Counted from the first letter of the stretch, positions 8,901-17,109 are shown. The stretch is 64,000 nt of DNA from Chlamydiota bacterium (GCA_013286675.1 JABDFE010000001.1:1-64000); one strand, 5' to 3'. Program-made: numbers and translations. The notes: a model not told the origin generated them from the sequence alone.

Positions 8901-10196
8901 CTGGCCTTGTGCATCATGGGCCTCTACTAAAAGCTCTTCGATATCTTCCGTCAGTAAATTGTAAGATCCCTTAGCTTCTGTCTCTTGAATAGAAAAGTTA
9001 TCGATAGCGAGCTCATGAATTTTAATGTTGTCAAGCTGAAGGTGGTGGAAAATTCCTTGCTTCGCATAGGCCGTCGCTTGACCACTCAGACTCCCCTGCG
9101 TGATCTTCCAAGGGAAAAGGCTCAAAATTTCTTTGCCAAGATTATGGATTTGCGTTTGGAGCACTTGAGCTTTTCCATCATCGACCCATGAAAGCTCAAC
9201 CCTTAAAGGATTATTAGCCGTAACATAGTCGAGCACTGCTTCTAGCCATAAAGAGTGGTTTTCTTGGATTTCTCCTTTTCCAACGAGATCTGCTCGCCCT
9301 TCTAACTCTCCAATATGAACAGCAGCATGCGCTTCAAAGACTGGAGTCTCTTTAGGCTTAAAGACGATCGATCCTTGTCCACGGACCACTTCAAGATCCT
9401 TCCAGAAGAGATCAATTCCAGTAAAATCAGTATCTAAGAATAGATTTTCGATTTCTCCTTGAAAATCGATGGTGCTGGCGGCTTTGTCAGCTGCAAAGAT
9501 CAAATCGTCCGACTCTAACCGGACATCTTGCAGAGAAAGCCGTCCTTGTAAAAAAGCGACTTGATCGATATCGATGCTTCCTTGGATGACAGCAGACGCT
9601 GTGCCTTCAACCACCTTCCAAGATGGCAGCGGATAAAAAAGTGAAGCAAGCGGTAGTGTTTTTTCTAACGGAGCCTCATCCATTTTAAAGTCAGCAGCCA
9701 GGCTTCCTGCTCGAAAGTTAAAACCGCAAGTAAATAAAGGAGCGCCTTCTTCTTGAAAGATGGAGAGTTTTCCAATCTCTTCTTTTCCTTTTCCGCTGGC
9801 AAACTCAAAAAGACAGAGATTTTTTTCACCCCAAAGAAAAGTTCCCTTCTGTACATCGAGCTTGACCGTCCAGAATTTGGAAGGAAGTAAAAAAGCTAAA
9901 TTAGCCTCTGAATTATAGAAATGGATCGTTGGATACTCTAAATGGACAGCCGCATCGATTGAAAGCGGAAATAGATGAACGTCAACATCGAATGAAGCTT
10001 TTTGTGCAATAACTTGCTTACCAAGAAAAAAACCGTCATAAAAAAATGTGCCGTCTTTACAAGTGCGGCTCTGATACTTGACAGTATGCCCAGTTAGCCG
10101 CTTGATTGAAAATTCGAGGGCTGCCCCAACTAGAAAATGACGGAAAGAGAAAAAAAGAACGGTGAGAATAAAAAATCCGAGAACAAACTTCTTCAC
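5916..10196 (-). CDS. Giant AsmA/TamB/YhdP-like envelope protein
   Basis: 1426 residues. A single N-terminal membrane anchor (residues 4-20) is followed by a very long run of short amphipathic beta strands with repeated phrases of the type LSLQDVRLES and a C-terminal VRGTWEKPKYSLQ, which fits the AsmA-like C-terminal signature. Such proteins form a hydrophobic beta-groove bridge across the periplasm, and the family is known for moving phospholipid to the outer membrane or helping assemble outer-membrane proteins. That role is inferred here. It overlaps gcvH by 4 bases (ATGA) and so is translationally coupled to it, an unexpected pairing with lipoate metabolism. A second copy of its last 17 codons is found at 3251-3304. 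Confidence 0.75.
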   Translation of the reverse strand: MKKFVLGFFILTVLFFSFRHFLVGAALEFSIKRLTGHTVKYQSRTCKDGTFFYDGFFLGKQVIAQKASFDVDVHLFPLSIDAAVHLEYPTIHFYNSEANLAFLLPSKFWTVKLDVQKGTFLWGEKNLCLFEFASGKGKEEIGKLSIFQEEGAPLFTCGFNFRAGSLAADFKMDEAPLEKTLPLASLFYPLPSWKVVEGTASAVIQGSIDIDQVAFLQGRLSLQDVRLESDDLIFAADKAASTIDFQGEIENLFLDTDFTGIDLFWKDLEVVRGQGSIVFKPKETPVFEAHAAVHIGELEGRADLVGKGEIQENHSLWLEAVLDYVTANNPLRVELSWVDDGKAQVLQTQIHNLGKEILSLFPWKITQGSLSGQATAYAKQGIFHHLQLDNIKIHELAIDNFSIQETEAKGSYNLLTEDIEELLVEAHDAQGQIQGWKISSTEATVSIQNNIFQPSSAFGKFEGAAFALQLQGPLDTFHASAKFSAGASEWMKLSQNFQEPPVSLNLVFDRKQQELQIVGTLECLEDIVQINAQTNLSKADLKGVFQTPRIQSSFYRPFLKNLTPTLAMQGDLALRGQFTEKTIDILAIGEDVIVSSPEFQLSILGQSRELLYHFDFLEKKGIGKGKLSPILWSTPQLAQEISITSGDFTFDNSALSCKSFVGQIGSIDVQGNLSASWEDKLEASFLSQKLEGSIEDLRAFHKFPVPLKGRFTCPPEGVQIHYANGKYNYRFNTLFEDVEGAVSSKLYVQKGAFGLAYDSLENQLVLQNIEAAVLDDLTFFAQEIRCKNGVWDFDAALENDKVLLSCQGKAVETSQGYQVTLQEAKASECYLKSPLTFHWSPSSQFEEVRGLVYIDTRNLMEQLELLDRLGLYTATPGVKEILGQIHGSLTLKLITDAEQSEYEVQGSLVQYAATLFDTVEAHLVRQGNEWALKRCIFDDVQIKAVASSQSDKWVVSSCDIDWKDCKIHTAGIYEKERFDFKVDGQLKSRFSLKGNGIFFSKNPNFQNLSLKVFDLTEQVGSIVCDKLAYNNGKWESPASDLTFLSKELPFCAKLQLSIDSKRATFQGIASQGEYKLGKGSLKINQIYGLYEAPYLNLKCTATLDHEPLQCVAKLDQKFNGGLNIQHGNEVLKLALLDLTTCQRAEGEFFGLNVNLQRQAQGYQGTVIFKETSKISDWTGIDSLKDLSGLQLTGLFTKETFKGELKGQEARLKDYLVQELHASVDYSPTRFKLKNLTFQDSAGSLTIKECNGLLSAGKWNVTIPLIKGQEIKPSAIRKIGAPQKEIKPLLVRYFVMTDVLGQLGDLNSFRGLGKFNFTQRVKKEPSIFDIPLALLKDLGLDLDMFSPVMGEVELQLKDSKLFFTNLQNAFSEGSRSEFYLASEPSYIDLNGGLSLNLRMHQNVALKFAQPFMIAVRGTWEKPKYSLQ

Positions 10197-10552
10197 GAAT
10201 CAACCAGTTGTTGGTAGGAAGATCTATTCATCAGCGCTCGTAGCTCTTCAGGATTAGAAAGCCTGATCTTAAAAAGCCAGCCGAACTCTTCAGGAGATTG
10301 ATTCAAAAGCTCAGGAGATGCATTATTAACCGCTACGATCTCTCCTGAGACTGGTGCATAGATGTCGGCAGCGGCTTTCGTTGATTCTAAGATTACAACT
10401 TCTTCACCTGCTTTAACTTGCCTGCCGATTTCAGGAAGTTGAATATAAACAATCTCTCCCAGTTCATTTTTAGCATGTGTCGTGACACCTACAGTGCCAA
10501 GACCATCTTCGACTTTTATCCATTCATGCGAATCTGTGAAATACATCATCAT
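10193..10552 (-). CDS. gcvH: Glycine cleavage system H protein (lipoyl carrier)
   Basis: 119 residues, normal for GcvH. The lipoyl-lysine motif is ESTKAAADIYAP (Lys at about residue 59), inside the usual biotinyl/lipoyl fold (GTVGVTTHAKNELGEIVYIQLP). H protein carries the aminomethyl group between the P, T and L proteins and in many bacteria also serves as a lipoate relay. Three consecutive ATGs start the gene; GGAG just upstream best suits the third (10546). The stop of the CBM9-like gene overlaps these ATGs, and the gene's own stop overlaps the AsmA-like start. No other glycine cleavage genes are in the window. lplA lies in the same operon. Confidence 0.95.
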   Translation of the reverse strand: MMMYFTDSHEWIKVEDGLGTVGVTTHAKNELGEIVYIQLPEIGRQVKAGEEVVILESTKAAADIYAPVSGEIVAVNNASPELLNQSPEEFGWLFKIRLSNPEELRALMNRSSYQQLVDS

Positions 10553-11190
10553 CTCCCTAGTTTACACGTTGCCCAAAGAGACGGATGCTGTGCAACTTGA
10601 ACCAACTTCGATGACACAGCAAAATGTTGCGACTCTTTTTTAGGCCGATGAATGCAATACGTAAAACCCATTTTATCAAAAGCTTTCGGATCAAAGCCAT
10701 GGAGAATCTCGGCTGGCAAGCTGATCTTGAGAGTATAGGCTTTGGTGGTCATCTCAGCCTCGACATGGATCAATTCTGGCTCACAGAGAGGATGGCTATC
10801 TTCATTCCGGAAACGTGTGAGCTCTAAAGCACGAACACCTTGAACCTCTTGAGGAAGGATAAGAAAATGGTGGCAAAACTTATGTGGAAATCCTGCTTCT
10901 TTTAGATCGCGCGTGTCGATAAAAAGTTCAATGGCATCTCCCTCATCGAATTTAGGATAAGAAGCCCCTTCGAATTTTTGATGGACTTGGACCTGCACTT
11001 CGAGTCCTCCTTCATGCCAACTAGCTCCGACATCAGCAAAATGCTCCTCTCCTAGAAACGAGGACGTATCAGGGAGCTGATATCCTTTGCCAAACAGCTT
11101 CCGTGTGATTTCTTTCCCATACTTGATATCCGTACTGATCCGGAAAAAATGAATCGGCGCTATAGGGGGAAACTTTTCACCGAGAATCAT
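10549..11190 (-). CDS. CBM9-like (DOMON-fold) hypothetical protein
   Basis: 213 residues with no signal peptide or membrane segment. The text GDAIELFIDTRDLKE, then KFCHHFLILPQ, and later a CIHR segment resemble the carbohydrate-binding family 9-like fold often found in uncharacterised bacterial proteins. The similarity is weak, so ligand binding is only a suggestion. The gene overlaps the upstream chaperone-like gene by 14 bases and gcvH downstream by 4, so it is firmly part of the operon. A conserved chlamydial protein of unknown function is the safest description. Confidence 0.55.
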   Translation of the reverse strand: MILGEKFPPIAPIHFFRISTDIKYGKEITRKLFGKGYQLPDTSSFLGEEHFADVGASWHEGGLEVQVQVHQKFEGASYPKFDEGDAIELFIDTRDLKEAGFPHKFCHHFLILPQEVQGVRALELTRFRNEDSHPLCEPELIHVEAEMTTKAYTLKISLPAEILHGFDPKAFDKMGFTYCIHRPKKESQHFAVSSKLVQVAQHPSLWATCKLGR

Positions 11191-13372
11191 GCTGATCCAT
11201 TTGTGAAAGAATCTGATGCATCATCGTACGTTTGGCATCCATCCCAAGTAGTTTCTGTCCTTCAATGACTTTTTCTCGCACTGCAGCCTCAGTCACACCT
11301 TTTTTAACTAGCTTGTAAAAAGCAACATCTCCATTTTGGGGAGTGGAAACTTTCGACCATTTTCCTTCCCCTGCTTTAAACATCTCAGTTTTCGAAAGAG
11401 TCGTAGAATCGCTCCGTTTAATGTCTTTGATCTGTTGCAAGAGCATCCACTGATCGTAAAGCGGTTGGCCTGTCGTTTTCAAGAAGGGAGATTCTTTTCC
11501 TTTTGTCTTGATGGTTTTCTTAGCATTTTGCATCCATAGGGCAAATCGGTGAGCCGGATACTGATCTAAAGAGAGCTCTTCATCGGAGATCTGTGCAAGA
11601 AGATCTGCATAGACTAAAGCACCAACACGGTCACGCACATCTGAGAAAGGCTTCCAAGCTCCGTTGTCCAGCTTGAAAGTCCCAGGATTATTCTTCCTGA
11701 CATCGGAATAGGCAGCTTGCAGTTTGTCATCGAGAAGCTGGCCTATCCAATCGCCTTCTAAAGCTTCCTGGAGCGTCATGACTTCTTTTGACTCTGGTTT
11801 ATTCCAGACAACAATGCGGTAATAGGTCTGTCCATTCGGCGTGAAGAAAGGCCCTGACTCTCCAATTTGTGCTTTTTCCAAATAGGCGCGCAGCTCTGTC
11901 GTATCTTCAATCTCATCAAAAGGCGCAACATGACCACGGGAGCGGAGTGCAATCTGCTGTTTTTGACTGGTAGATTTTAAAAGAGCTTCTTCGATCCACT
12001 CTGGATGTTGATCGACTAAACAGCCCCTAGCAAAACGATCGATCTTCAGGCGCACGTTAGGTTCAAGAGCATCTAAAGCTAAATGCCGCTGAGCGTGAGT
12101 TTCACCTAAAGTTCTGCCTAAGATAGGATATTCTGTTATCAGTTGGTTCCAGCCTGCGTCACTGACCTCAAAGTCCCACGTCTCTTTCAGAGTGAGCCTA
12201 CTGCCAATTTCTTCTTTGGTTACTTTGGCAACATCGAGTTCATAGCGGCTAACAACGAGCTGCGGAACTTTTTTCTCGACTTCTTCTGGAGATAAAAATT
12301 GACACGGAAGATCAGCAAGCTTCTTCGATTTAGGAGAGACGGCTTCGATGTAGTATTGGAGCTTCAGGAGAGCTCTGAAATCTCTAAGCCTTAAAACATC
12401 TGGGAGCTGATAGACTTCGACAGTCGCACTCTCTTCTGCAAAAGCAGCAAACTGCTGGTAGCTGATCGGATCGACAAAAATTCCTTGTCCAACTTCGTTG
12501 AAAAGACGGTGCACCAGCATGACCTTTCTCCAAACCTTTACCGCCAAAGACTCATCAATGCCCGCCATTTGAATGTGCTGCCTTAAAAGCTCGCTCGCAT
12601 CAGCAAATGTTGCTTGATCGTTGGATGCCTTCAGTGTCTGGAGACAGGTTTGAAGAAGATTCGCACGTGCTTCATTGGTAGAGACTTTATATCCCTTCTT
12701 TTCAGCGATTGCCGCAGCATTAAAAAGAAACTTGCCGAGCACTTCTGTAAACTTAGGTCCGAACCACTCTTCAAAAGAGTGATGACCAAATAAAGCTAAA
12801 TGCCGAGGATCGTAAAGCTCCCTATCTGGAGAAATCCAAGTAAAGTGTTGTTGCTGCATGAGCAGTATACGCCGCAAGAGTTCAGGAGGAAAAGCAACTT
12901 GGTCGATATAAAGATCGGAATAGGCAGCAAATGTTTTCGGAGAAATATCCCCTGTTTGCACAGCCGCAAGGTGGTACGGAATTTGTGGAGCATAGATGTT
13001 CCAAGCCTGCTGGGCGCTTAAAAAAGGAGCCTGAGGATGGGCATAGGGAGTAAATCGTCTTGCCTTTTCGAGTTTTTCTTCAAATTCGCCTTTGAGTTCA
13101 TCAAAATACCGTTCAGCTAAAATCGTTGTCAGTCCCGTTGCCATTAGGTCGTCTTTGAGCATTTCATGCGAACCCATGGCCATAAACCGGATCATGGCCT
13201 GTAGCTCCCGCTCCAGGATCGGAGATCCATCAAAGGTAGCAGCAACTTTTTTATCAGGAATATCCCTGCTGTTTAATGTCGAAGCAGTGCCAAAAAAAGT
13301 AAACGAAGCAATGATCATCACCGTGACGATGATCAACATTTTCTTTTGATGCTTTCGCAGGAAACTCATCAT
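11177..13372 (-). CDS. PpiD/SurA-like membrane-anchored periplasmic chaperone
   Basis: 731 residues. One N-terminal transmembrane helix (about 11-28, LIIVTVMIIASFTFFG) is followed by a helical SurA_N_3-like region with VAATFDGSPILERELQAMIR, the usual start of SurA/PpiD proteins. A parvulin-like stretch may sit near residues 490-540 (IGESGPFFTPNGQTYYRIV), although classical PPIase residues are not clear. PpiD proteins sit in the inner membrane and escort outer-membrane proteins leaving the Sec channel. The location between proS and envelope genes fits. The downstream gene overlaps its end by 14 bases. Confidence 0.65.
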   Translation of the reverse strand: MMSFLRKHQKKMLIIVTVMIIASFTFFGTASTLNSRDIPDKKVAATFDGSPILERELQAMIRFMAMGSHEMLKDDLMATGLTTILAERYFDELKGEFEEKLEKARRFTPYAHPQAPFLSAQQAWNIYAPQIPYHLAAVQTGDISPKTFAAYSDLYIDQVAFPPELLRRILLMQQQHFTWISPDRELYDPRHLALFGHHSFEEWFGPKFTEVLGKFLFNAAAIAEKKGYKVSTNEARANLLQTCLQTLKASNDQATFADASELLRQHIQMAGIDESLAVKVWRKVMLVHRLFNEVGQGIFVDPISYQQFAAFAEESATVEVYQLPDVLRLRDFRALLKLQYYIEAVSPKSKKLADLPCQFLSPEEVEKKVPQLVVSRYELDVAKVTKEEIGSRLTLKETWDFEVSDAGWNQLITEYPILGRTLGETHAQRHLALDALEPNVRLKIDRFARGCLVDQHPEWIEEALLKSTSQKQQIALRSRGHVAPFDEIEDTTELRAYLEKAQIGESGPFFTPNGQTYYRIVVWNKPESKEVMTLQEALEGDWIGQLLDDKLQAAYSDVRKNNPGTFKLDNGAWKPFSDVRDRVGALVYADLLAQISDEELSLDQYPAHRFALWMQNAKKTIKTKGKESPFLKTTGQPLYDQWMLLQQIKDIKRSDSTTLSKTEMFKAGEGKWSKVSTPQNGDVAFYKLVKKGVTEAAVREKVIEGQKLLGMDAKRTMMHQILSQMDQHDSR

Positions 13373-13384
13373 AAAAAGCCTATA

Positions 13385-14899
13385 TTAATACGATTTTGCA
13401 TAGATTACACGCTCGGCGCTTTTTTTGCCTGTGAAAGGACAAATGCCTTCTTCGGCCTCGCCATCGATGGGGATGCAGCGGATCGTCACGCTTAAATCGT
13501 TTTTAATTTGTTCTTCTACTGCAGGATCTCCACACCAATGAGCCAAAGCAAAGCCGCCATGGATTTCTGGCTGATCTTTATTGGCTGGTGTAAAGTAAGC
13601 GTAGAAATCTTCTTTCCTGTCGATCTTTTTGGTGTGCGCCTGACGATAGGCGAGTGCTTTTTGGTACAGGCTGTTTTGAATATCTTCCAAAATGTCACCG
13701 ATGCGCGCAACTAAATGTCCGCGAGAAAGCGGCGAGGTCTCTTTATGCGGCTTGTCACGGCGGCTAACCGGGAAGGAATCACCTGCGATATCACGAGGTC
13801 CGACTTCGATCCGGACAGGAACGCCCTTCTTGATCCAGCCCCAGGTTTTTTCTCCACTGCGGATATCCCGCTCATCGACGATCACAACTAACGGCTTGCC
13901 ATCAAAAAGCACATGGCGCAGCTCTCCGGCTAAACTGTGGCAGCATCCCATCACTTCCGCACGCGACTCCTCTTTATGGATAATCGGAATGATCACGATA
14001 TGTGCAGAAGCAATCTTTGGAGGAAGCACTAGCCCATCATCATCGCTATGGGTCATGATTAACGCTCCGATCATCCGCGTTGTCATACCCCAAGAGGTTG
14101 TCCAAGCATAGGCCATTTCACCACTTTGATCTTGAAACTTAATTTCAGAAGACTTAGCAAAGTTTTGCCCTAAGAAGTGAGAAGTTCCCATTTGAAGGGC
14201 TTTTCTATCTTGCATCATCCCTTCGATGGAGTAAGTAGAGACAGCCCCTGGGAATCTCTCCGATGGTGTTTTTTCTCCTCGGATCACAGGGATCGCAAGT
14301 GTTTTTCTTGCAAACTCTTCATAGACACCCAGCATTCTCATTGTCTCTTCTAAAGCTTCGTCAGCTGTCGCATGAGCTGTATGACCTTCTTGCCATAGGA
14401 ACTCTGTCGTTCTCAAAAAGAGCCTCGTTCTCATCTCCCAGCGGACAACGTTACACCACTGATTGAGCAAAAGAGGAAGATCGCGGTACGATGTGATCCA
14501 TCTGGAGAACGACTCTCCGATAATTGTTTCAGAAGTTGGACGAACAATGAGCGGTTCATCTAAAGGGCCAGCAGGAACAAGCTTGCCGTCTTTGGTTTCT
14601 AATCGATGATGCGTAACAACAGCGCATTCTTTAGCAAAACCCTCGACGTGCTCGGCTTCTTTTTGCAGATAGCTTAAGGGAATAAACAGCGGAAAGTAAG
14701 CATTTTGGTGGCCGGTCTCTTTGAATTTGTGATCGAGAACCCTCTGCATGTTCTCCCAGATCGAATATCCCCACGGTTTGATCACCATGCAGCCGCGGAC
14801 AGCTGAATGCTCCGCAAGGTCAGCAGCCTTCATCACCTCTTGGTACCACTCTGGATAATTTTCATGTCGTTTTGGATTGATCGCTGTCTTTTGATTCAT
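13385..14899 (-). CDS. proS: Prolyl-tRNA synthetase, eukaryote/archaeon-like (type 3)
   Basis: 504 residues. Class II signatures are present: motif 1 around RGCMVIKPWGYSIWE, motif 2 with VVRWEMRTRLFLRTTEFLWQEGHTAH-type text, and motif 3 near the middle of the protein. It lacks the large editing insertion that makes standard bacterial ProRS about 570 residues and ends with a zinc-type C-terminal domain (ICPFTGKKSAERVIYAKSY), which is the archaeal/eukaryotic or type 3 pattern. It charges tRNA-Pro. Its start overlaps the lplA stop by 4 bases, and a 12-base gap separates it from the chaperone-like gene, so it sits inside the operon. Confidence 0.93.
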   Translation of the reverse strand: MNQKTAINPKRHENYPEWYQEVMKAADLAEHSAVRGCMVIKPWGYSIWENMQRVLDHKFKETGHQNAYFPLFIPLSYLQKEAEHVEGFAKECAVVTHHRLETKDGKLVPAGPLDEPLIVRPTSETIIGESFSRWITSYRDLPLLLNQWCNVVRWEMRTRLFLRTTEFLWQEGHTAHATADEALEETMRMLGVYEEFARKTLAIPVIRGEKTPSERFPGAVSTYSIEGMMQDRKALQMGTSHFLGQNFAKSSEIKFQDQSGEMAYAWTTSWGMTTRMIGALIMTHSDDDGLVLPPKIASAHIVIIPIIHKEESRAEVMGCCHSLAGELRHVLFDGKPLVVIVDERDIRSGEKTWGWIKKGVPVRIEVGPRDIAGDSFPVSRRDKPHKETSPLSRGHLVARIGDILEDIQNSLYQKALAYRQAHTKKIDRKEDFYAYFTPANKDQPEIHGGFALAHWCGDPAVEEQIKNDLSVTIRCIPIDGEAEEGICPFTGKKSAERVIYAKSY

Positions 14900-15792
14900 A
14901 ATTTTATAAATTCACTCTTTAATTTTTCACAAAGCTCTCTGCGCCCTTCTTTCAACTCTTTCGGATCCGACAGCAGAGCAAAAGTCGTTTGCATCATCGC
15001 CTCTCTCACCGCCACAGACGGAAGCACAGCACCTAATAAGTCTAGATCAGGGCAAAGGAGCGCAATCGTCCCCTGATGTAAAAATCCGTCTTTGGTTTTG
15101 CGCTGGGCAGCTCCGGCGATTTTCTTGCCCTGCAGCATCACATCATACTTGGTCGGCCGCGCCATGCAAAAATGGGTACATGTCTGATCCTGAAATGGCG
15201 CATCATCCGGTATCAGGCCTATCTCATCTTTATCGAGGCAATTGCAAAACTGCTGCGCCCCATAAAATCGCCCTTTTGTCGCCATTTTTCGCTGCGCTTC
15301 CTCGCCTGCCCATCCGGGCATGGTTTCGTCTGCGCGCCACGGGCCAGCTTGCTGGCCCTGAAAACTGGCGTCAAAATCATCGATTTTCTGGGGCGCAGCA
15401 GTTTTGCAATTGCCTCTGCCGATAAATTTTTTAACAACGTCCTTAACGACCTGATTGATCAAATTATAATTATCTAAAGTGTTAGTTGAAAACAACTTTG
15501 ATTTTGCTGGCACGAGGACTGAAAAAGCCAAATCCCACAAGTGGAAGACAACTCCTCCGCCAGTTGGACGACGCGCTAAGTCCAATCCCCGCTTTTTAGC
15601 TTCTGCCAGATCCAAAAGGTCTTCAGGCTTAACAAAATATCCAAATGTAGCGCTTTGTTTCTCCCACTCATAAAGATGAAGAATCGGCCGCTCCCCTCCC
15701 TCTAAATTTGCCAATAATTTGGCATCCAGCTGCATGTTTTCTTCAGCAGGCGCCGCCTTTGTCTCCAGAATATTCCAAGCCATCCGAACCAT
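14896..15792 (-). CDS. lplA: Lipoate-protein ligase-like protein carrying an in-frame palindromic insertion
   Basis: 298 residues with the LplA/LipB/BirA catalytic fold: RRPTGGGVVFH (the RRxxGGGxVxH motif), DLAFSVLVP and PTKYDVMLQGKKIAGAAQRK, with the catalytic Lys in GKKIAG. It attaches lipoate, or transfers it, to carrier domains such as GcvH, encoded in the same operon. Residues about 127-186 (NCKTAAPQK to QFCNCL) do not belong to the family and are encoded by the 180-bp palindrome at 15236-15415; without them the protein would be about 238 residues. The frame is kept, so the protein may still work if the extra 60 residues loop out. The start at 15792 is preferred; the frame also extends to a TTG inside a repeat end at 15812-15829. 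Confidence 0.88.
   Translation of the reverse strand: MVRMAWNILETKAAPAEENMQLDAKLLANLEGGERPILHLYEWEKQSATFGYFVKPEDLLDLAEAKKRGLDLARRPTGGGVVFHLWDLAFSVLVPAKSKLFSTNTLDNYNLINQVVKDVVKKFIGRGNCKTAAPQKIDDFDASFQGQQAGPWRADETMPGWAGEEAQRKMATKGRFYGAQQFCNCLDKDEIGLIPDDAPFQDQTCTHFCMARPTKYDVMLQGKKIAGAAQRKTKDGFLHQGTIALLCPDLDLLGAVLPSVAVREAMMQTTFALLSDPKELKEGRRELCEKLKSEFIKL
15236..15415. repeat. Palindromic element P2 inside lplA (180 bp, in frame)
   Basis: The arms (15236-15270 and about 15381-15415) match as inverted copies over about 34 bases with one mismatch, and complementarity continues imperfectly through the centre. The outer TTTATCG / CGATAAA bases (15229 and 15426) may be part of it. It is 60 codons long, keeps the lplA frame, and is free of stops on both strands in several frames. 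Its size and architecture match the other long palindromes of the window. A T-rich box resembling theirs is at 15269-15283. Confidence 0.85.
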
Positions 15793-15811
15793 TCTACAGC
15801 GAGTTCTTTTT

Positions 15812-15829
15812 ATACACAAACGACTTGAA
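15812..15829. repeat. Solo copy of the terminus of the hemD palindrome
   Basis: ATACACAAACGACTTGAA matches the left end of the palindrome inside hemD (ATACACAAACAACTTGAA at 35962-35979) at 17 of 18 bases. No inverted partner is visible nearby. It lies between the divergent lplA and the phosphatase-like gene, so it may be the relic of a decayed element. Confidence 0.5.
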
Positions 15830-15879
15830 TAATAAGCTGTTTTGCGTTAAATTTTTTTTCAAAAAAAGTGAGGAATATT

Positions 15880-17109
15880 ATGGTTACTAAAGTCTTACAT
15901 CAATGCACAGCGAATATTTACAGAAATTTCTTTAATCAATCCCTCTCTCAACAAATTTTAAGGGTAGCTTTTCCTCTGATCGCTGTCGGCATTGCTTTAC
16001 ACGTCTACTGGAGATGGACAGCGACAACAGGTCCCATCACTAAAAATCGTGAACCCACCGATATAAAATCATTAGATAAATTTAGATCGACTGAGTTCCA
16101 ATATATTCGAAGTCTTAATGCTATTCCTTGTACAGCAGCACCTAACTCCAAAGAAGCAACTGATTCCCTCAATGAAGCTTCCAATTTTTTTGATCGAGCT
16201 TGTGATAACAATGGCCATATCCGATTGTGGGATAATGATGATCCTCGAAAATTGGACAGAGGGGCTTTTAGACTCCTGGCTGTAGAATGGGATTTTAGGA
16301 AAGGAAAATTCTTTTTCCCTCAAGAGGGCAAGCCCGTAGTTGTCGACTGCGATACCGTATGCTCACCTTGGTGCCATGAAGGAATGAACCGCTCGGCTCT
16401 AGTTTTTGACTATTTGATGAGAGCCGGCCATCCTGAGACATTGCTCCCTGAAGGAGCAAAAAATGGACATTTGTGTCCAGATGTAGCGAATGTCGAAGAT
16501 GCTGAAGATGCCCGATATCGAGTTCTAGAAAGTACAACTGGATTTCAGCAGAAAAATTTTAGACTTGGCAATAAACTCAGGTCTGAACACATCGATCTTC
16601 AACAAGGTTTTACTACTCTTTTCAAGCAATTGGCAACGTTGAATAAACCCGTGATGATTTTTGCTTTCGTCTCCGCAGTCCCCATTTTGATGAGAGAAAT
16701 CATGAAAAGAACTGAGGACGAAAATTTGAGCAATATAACCATCGTTGGTTTTCATCATGACGATCCGATGGCTGTTCCAAACCCTATCCATTCAAACCTA
16801 GCAACAGCGGATGAGGACTGGGTTGTGGAAAATGACTTGCAAGATAAGCTTGTCAAAGCTCAACAGCTCTGCACAGAGTGGGAAAGCGTAGTGAAGAAGA
16901 AGTCAACAGCTTTAAAAGATGATGGAAAAGACGAAAACGATGCTGACATAAAAGCTCTGGCAGTTCGTTGCAAAGAACTTTCAGAACAGATGGCCCCTCT
17001 TGAACAGGAACTCCTGTTTCATCGTCGTAGGCATGCTGTCATACGTTTTCAAAATGAAGAACTCGCAAAGTTAATTGTCGTGGAAAAAGCAAAAGATCTT
17101 GAAATCTAA
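15880..17109 (+). CDS. Membrane-anchored CX5R phosphatase-like protein, candidate effector
   Basis: 409 residues from the ATG at 15880, which has GTGAGGA as ribosome-binding site; a GTG at 15868 is in frame but less likely. A hydrophobic segment (about residues 26-44, ILRVAFPLIAVGIALHVYW) suggests one membrane helix or a secretion-linked segment. Around residue 165 is CHEGMNRSA, which fits the CxxGxxRS P-loop of cysteine-dependent phosphatases and resembles RNA triphosphatase/PTP loops, with Trp instead of His before the Cys. The C-terminal third is charged and probably coiled coil. I do not recognise a family by overall sequence. Host-directed phosphatase activity is an inference from the motif only. 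Confidence 0.6.
   Translation: MVTKVLHQCTANIYRNFFNQSLSQQILRVAFPLIAVGIALHVYWRWTATTGPITKNREPTDIKSLDKFRSTEFQYIRSLNAIPCTAAPNSKEATDSLNEASNFFDRACDNNGHIRLWDNDDPRKLDRGAFRLLAVEWDFRKGKFFFPQEGKPVVVDCDTVCSPWCHEGMNRSALVFDYLMRAGHPETLLPEGAKNGHLCPDVANVEDAEDARYRVLESTTGFQQKNFRLGNKLRSEHIDLQQGFTTLFKQLATLNKPVMIFAFVSAVPILMREIMKRTEDENLSNITIVGFHHDDPMAVPNPIHSNLATADEDWVVENDLQDKLVKAQQLCTEWESVVKKKSTALKDDGKDENDADIKALAVRCKELSEQMAPLEQELLFHRRRHAVIRFQNEELAKLIVVEKAKDLEI

Noticed and set aside
15172..15477. Overlapping ORFs on both strands across the lplA palindrome
   Set aside because: They exist because a GC-rich palindrome without stops is open in several frames; lplA is the only one with family motifs on both sides.
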